Positions 6,043-8,173 of a stretch of 8,173 bases of DNA are shown piece after piece. The position numbers and the translations under genes were made by a program. Under the pieces are notes generated by a model. The model ran no database searches and was not told the DNA's origin. It was given only the letters and a program-made list of their open reading frames with translations. Position 1 is the stretch's first letter. Each line of letters begins with the position of its first letter. Source of the DNA: Promethearchaeota archaeon (lineage in GTDB: Archaea; Asgardarchaeota; Lokiarchaeia; Sigynarchaeales; SOKP01); NCBI GenBank assembly GCA_019894735.1, contig JAGXOB010000101.1, forward strand, positions 1-8,173, given 5' to 3'.

Positions 6043-6071
6043 CTCCTCAATAAATCGACGTAAAAAGACAT
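6039..6071 (-). other. Possible 10-codon upstream ORF overlapping the dehydratase start
   Basis: On the minus strand ATG 6071-6069 opens a 10-codon frame (MSFYVDLLRS) whose TGA stop (6041-6039) overlaps the TTG start (6042-6040) of the dehydratase by two bases. GAGGAG at 6048-6043 lies inside it, directly before the TTG. It could couple translation of the dehydratase, or could be chance. If transcription starts near 6048, from a TTTTAAAT box at 6077-6070, the upstream ORF would not be on the mRNA at all. Confidence 0.2.
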
Positions 6072-6138
6072 TTAAAATAATGAACTTTAACAGATTATTC
6101 TTGTTAGTATAAGTAATATGTGTAGTCTTAAAAAAAAT

Positions 6139-6180
6139 GGTAAATTTTTATAACACTATTCTTAAATTATAAATATAAGC
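6139..6180. promoter_or_regulatory. Divergent promoter region; TATA box for leaderless hydrolase
   Basis: On the plus strand TTATAAATAT (6167-6176) is centred about 27 nt before ATG 6199, so the hydrolase mRNA probably starts at the ATG. No Shine-Dalgarno precedes that ATG. On the minus strand TATAAAAA (6152-6145) could serve the dehydratase with a leader of about 80 nt. A second minus-strand candidate, TTTTAAAT (6077-6070), would give almost no leader. Confidence 0.5.
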
Positions 6181-6198
6181 AAGTATAATACGATTATT

Positions 6199-7011
6199 AT
6201 GCCATATGTAGAACTTGACAACGGTTATAAGATTCACTTTAAAGAAAAAGGTAAAGGGAAGAATTTAGTATTTATTCATGGTTTTTTAGGATCTTCTTGG
6301 TTATTTGAAGCACAGATAGAACACTTCTCAAAAAACTTTCGAGCGATTGCGATTGACCATTTAGGTCACGGAAAAAGCGATAAGCCAGAATCAGAATCAT
6401 ATGAATTAACAGAACTAGCGCAATTCTTAGATGAAGCGCTCTCAAAAATAATTGGTGACGAAAAAATTATCCTCGTGGGGCACTCTATGGGCGGAATGAT
6501 CAGTTTGATCTACGCTACAAGTCCAAATTTAGCACAAAGATTAGAAGGATTAATCTTAATGTCGACAGCACCTAAGTTAAATAATCCGGGGCTAGTTCAA
6601 TATATTGAGGATTTGAAATCTGGAGCAATGTCTCTTAAGGATAGAGAAACGCTTGAAACTATTTTTGTTGGTTTATGCTTCCAACGAAAAGCGAGGAAAG
6701 AACAAACAGAACTAATTAAAGAATTTATTGATAGGACGCTTGAAAATGAGGAATATGTAGGTCTAAGAACAATGGAATCGATTGTTAATAATTTTAATGT
6801 CGTTGATAAACTTTCGGACATAATTATCCCTACATTGATATTATCAGGAGATAAAGATATCTTTATTCTTCCAGAAGAATCAAAATCGATGAGCCAAAAA
6901 ATTCCTAATTCAAAATTGGTAATTTTGACACCAAAAATCGGACATATGATCCAATATGAAGCAACTGATGATTATACTAAGGCTTTGGAAACATTTATAG
7001 GAGAATTTTAA
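6199..7011 (+). CDS. Alpha/beta-fold hydrolase
   Basis: This 270-aa single-domain protein is a classic alpha/beta hydrolase. HGFLGSS at 27-33 provides the oxyanion hole, DHLGHGKSDKP (53-63) is the conserved loop after strand 4, GHSMGG (94-99) is the nucleophile elbow with Ser96, LSGDKD (215-220) holds the acid, most likely Asp220, and His249 in IGHM completes the triad. Residues about 130-205 form the helical cap domain that determines substrate. The family includes esterases, C-C bond hydrolases, lipases and haloperoxidase-like enzymes, and the sequence does not tell which. There is no signal peptide, so it acts in the cytosol. It is a single-gene unit with its own strong TATA box and a probable leaderless mRNA, and a T7 tract follows the stop. 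It is divergent from the dehydratase, but shared function is not implied. Confidence 0.92.
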   Translation: MPYVELDNGYKIHFKEKGKGKNLVFIHGFLGSSWLFEAQIEHFSKNFRAIAIDHLGHGKSDKPESESYELTELAQFLDEALSKIIGDEKIILVGHSMGGMISLIYATSPNLAQRLEGLILMSTAPKLNNPGLVQYIEDLKSGAMSLKDRETLETIFVGLCFQRKARKEQTELIKEFIDRTLENEEYVGLRTMESIVNNFNVVDKLSDIIIPTLILSGDKDIFILPEESKSMSQKIPNSKLVILTPKIGHMIQYEATDDYTKALETFIGEF

Positions 7012-7019
7012 TTAAACTC

Positions 7020-7026
7020 TTTTTTT
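7020..7026 (+). terminator. Poly-T terminator after the hydrolase
   Basis: Seven consecutive T residues begin 8 nt after the hydrolase stop codon, consistent with an archaeal oligo-T terminator. No hairpin is evident. Confidence 0.55.
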
Positions 7027-7182
7027 ATACCAATCTATAAAGGAAATATAATCAATATAAAAAATTGAGTAAGATTCAAATATAGATTCAACGAATTTAA
7101 TAACTAGTAAAATTAAAAGCGAACTAGATGAATCGAAAAAAGATTAATATATTGACATTCATTGAAACACATAATTTTAATT

Positions 7183-7186
7183 GGAG
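7183..7186 (+). promoter_or_regulatory. Shine-Dalgarno deciding the start at 7192
   Basis: GGAG lies 5 nt before ATG 7192. The frame is also open back to a TTG at 7162, but that codon has no ribosome-binding site and would add MKHIILIGVK ahead of a normal signal-anchor n-region, so the ATG is preferred. An AT-rich TATA candidate lies near 7144-7153. Confidence 0.65.
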
Positions 7187-7191
7187 TAAAA

Positions 7192-7938
7192 ATGAAACCT
7201 ATGAAAGTAAGTAGAACTTCTAAAATAATAATCCTAATATTAACAATTAGTTTCTCTCTATGTGTATTTGACATGTTAGGAATAGTAAAATGGACTGTTA
7301 CTGCTCGAGACGAGCATGAACCACACGATGATTGGCAAACCGTTAATAAGGACAGCTTTATAAGTGAACGGGTAAATAATTCAAATTATGGTAATGATGG
7401 CTATTTAAAAATAGGAGATGCAATTAGTGGTCAAAACATTACATATCTCCTATTTAATCTTCTCTCTTACGATACTTCCAGCGCAAAACGAGCGGATTTA
7501 TATATATATGTGACTTCTGTTCCTCAAGAAACATTATTAGACATTCACGTGGCAGATTCCGATATGTGGAATGAAACCACAATTAATTGGAATAACGCTC
7601 CAGCATATGGTAATTCTATAGCACATAAAACCGTAAGCTCGACTGGATTTGTTGTATTCGACGTATCTTCTGTCTTAGTCGAGTCCAATATCCCAACGAT
7701 TACTTTTGTCATAATTTCAGAATCAATTAGTAGTATTATAATCAGATCAAAGGAGAACGTGGATACTAGAATGGAAGACGAATTTCCACATATTATATTT
7801 ATCAGAGATATAGTTCCTGGTTTTGATATCTACATAACTATCTTATTACTAAGTATTGCTATAACCTTAGTATGTATTAAGGTTAAACTAAATAGAAAAC
7901 TAAAAGTGGTATATTGTTTTTATATACTTTTTTATTAA
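7192..7938 (+). CDS. Surface-anchored DNRLRE/CBM96-like protein with PGF C-terminal signal
   Basis: Numbered from ATG 7192 (248 aa). A basic n-region (KVSRTSK) and hydrophobic stretch about 11-33 form a signal peptide or N-terminal anchor. The exported part carries one DNRLRE/CBM96-type beta-sandwich: NNSNYGNDGYLKIG (62-75), TYLLFNLLS (84-92), ADLYIYV (101-107), the family hallmark WNETTINWNNAP (126-137), and GFVVFDVSS (152-160). These domains, related to the disaggregatase repeat of methanosarcinae, bind or stabilise polysaccharide-type surface material. The C-terminus has PGF (209-211), a membrane helix (about 212-229) and a basic cluster (KVKLNRKLK, 230-238), the three-part layout of archaeosortase signals. 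Unlike typical signals, a hydrophobic tail (VVYCFYILFY) follows the basic cluster. It is therefore likely an envelope protein displayed outside the cell. Substrate and partners are unknown. Confidence 0.8.
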   Translation: MKPMKVSRTSKIIILILTISFSLCVFDMLGIVKWTVTARDEHEPHDDWQTVNKDSFISERVNNSNYGNDGYLKIGDAISGQNITYLLFNLLSYDTSSAKRADLYIYVTSVPQETLLDIHVADSDMWNETTINWNNAPAYGNSIAHKTVSSTGFVVFDVSSVLVESNIPTITFVIISESISSIIIRSKENVDTRMEDEFPHIIFIRDIVPGFDIYITILLLSIAITLVCIKVKLNRKLKVVYCFYILFY

Positions 7939-7944
7939 TTTTTT
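7939..7944 (+). terminator. Poly-T tract after the surface-protein gene
   Basis: Six T residues immediately follow the TAA stop of the surface-protein gene. With the T-runs inside the last codons this is a plausible, weak archaeal terminator. Confidence 0.35.
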
Positions 7945-7990
7945 ACAGAATAATGCGTAAGTAAGACTAAATAAATAATTTTTATTCTTT

Positions 7991-8036
7991 TTCGAAAAAA
8001 TATTAATTAGCTTTATACAAAAATGATTTTTTCGAA
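7991..8036 (-). terminator. 11-bp inverted repeat around the stop of the right-edge gene
   Basis: TTCGAAAAAAT (7991-8001) and ATTTTTTCGAA (8026-8036) are perfect inverted arms with a 24-nt loop. The TAA stop of the minus-strand gene (8015-8013) lies in the loop. It may terminate that gene, or act bidirectionally for the convergent surface-protein gene. The TTCGAA ends are themselves palindromic. Confidence 0.45.
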
Positions 8037-8173
8037 CAAGAAGTAAAAGAACGACGCACTTCCTAAATATAAGAGCATTATACCAAATGCAACCACAATT
8101 GATATTAAAAAATTCTGAGTCTTAATCTTTTCAAAATAATAAAACGTACTTAGACTTAGTATCACTTCAGGGA
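8013..8173 (-). CDS. 3' end of a membrane protein, cut by the window edge
   Basis: The minus-strand frame read from 8171 is open for 52 codons to TAA at 8015-8013, and the N-terminal part lies beyond the right edge. The visible residues begin PEVILSLSTFYYF, then a charged linker EKIKTQN, then one clear membrane helix (FLISIVVAFGIMLLYLGSAS) followed by FFYFLFEKIIFV. So at least one, probably two, membrane segments close the protein, with a C-terminal end rich in Phe and Ile. The other two minus frames hit stops at once, which supports this one as real. The family cannot be told from this tail. It is convergent with the surface-protein gene. Confidence 0.6.
   Translation of the reverse strand, partial: PEVILSLSTFYYFEKIKTQNFLISIVVAFGIMLLYLGSASFFYFLFEKIIFV

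Noticed and set aside
6597..6821. 74-codon minus-strand ORF inside the alpha/beta hydrolase
   Set aside because: It is antisense to the cap domain and Ser/Leu-rich, with no motif; a shadow.
7072..7091. AGATTCAA repeated twice 12 bp apart in the 7012-7191 spacer
   Set aside because: It is an 8-bp motif in AT-rich DNA, not placed at a useful distance from a clear TATA box; it could be an operator, but chance is as likely.
7162..7191. TTG start ten codons upstream for the surface protein
   Set aside because: There is no Shine-Dalgarno before TTG 7162, whereas GGAG sits 5 nt before ATG 7192, and the shorter form begins with a normal signal-peptide n-region.

Overview
The window is an AT-rich stretch that reads as archaeal, most likely from an Asgard (Lokiarchaeia-like) lineage or a relative. 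This is inferred from style rather than from a marker gene. TATA-box-like elements sit about 26 nt before likely transcription starts, two of them so close to the ATG that leaderless mRNA is expected. Shine-Dalgarno motifs of the GGTGAT/GGAG type occur, gene ends carry short poly-T tracts, and one surface protein has a PGF-transmembrane-basic C-terminus resembling archaeosortase sorting signals. No rRNA, tRNA, CRISPR array, transposase or phage gene is visible.

Layout. 1-473 is non-coding or nearly so, with a 34-nt hairpin (67-100) and one doubtful 26-codon ORF (232-312). 474-1115 (+) is a predicted winged-helix protein whose wing segment is tandemly duplicated. 1237-1959 (+) is a stand-alone seven-transmembrane protein with a likely leaderless promoter. 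1989-about 2711 (-) is a TIM-barrel-like protein, convergent with the 7TM gene. Its conserved-looking N-terminus lies upstream of the only canonical start codon, and an ATT start is the best explanation. 2845-4674 (+) is a complete CocE/NonD-type serine hydrolase, divergent from the TIM-barrel gene and followed 10 nt later by an unknown 119-aa protein (4685-5044), forming a two-gene operon. 5068-about 6042 (-) is a PLP-dependent serine/threonine dehydratase closely resembling eukaryotic serine racemase. It is divergent from 6199-7011 (+), an alpha/beta hydrolase with a probable leaderless promoter. 7192-7938 (+) is a secreted, membrane-anchored DNRLRE/CBM96-like surface protein. 8013-8173 (-) is the 3' end of a membrane protein that runs off the right edge.

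The genes do not form one pathway. The only clear operon is the CocE hydrolase plus its small partner; the rest are single-gene units in convergent or divergent pairs. Two hydrolases, an amino-acid dehydratase/racemase and a carbohydrate-binding-like surface protein are compatible with peptide and amino-acid scavenging, but that is only a context guess. No obvious new multi-gene system is present. The most unusual points are the two minus-strand genes with weak or missing canonical starts, the duplicated wing, and the sorting-signal-like C-terminus with an extra hydrophobic tail.
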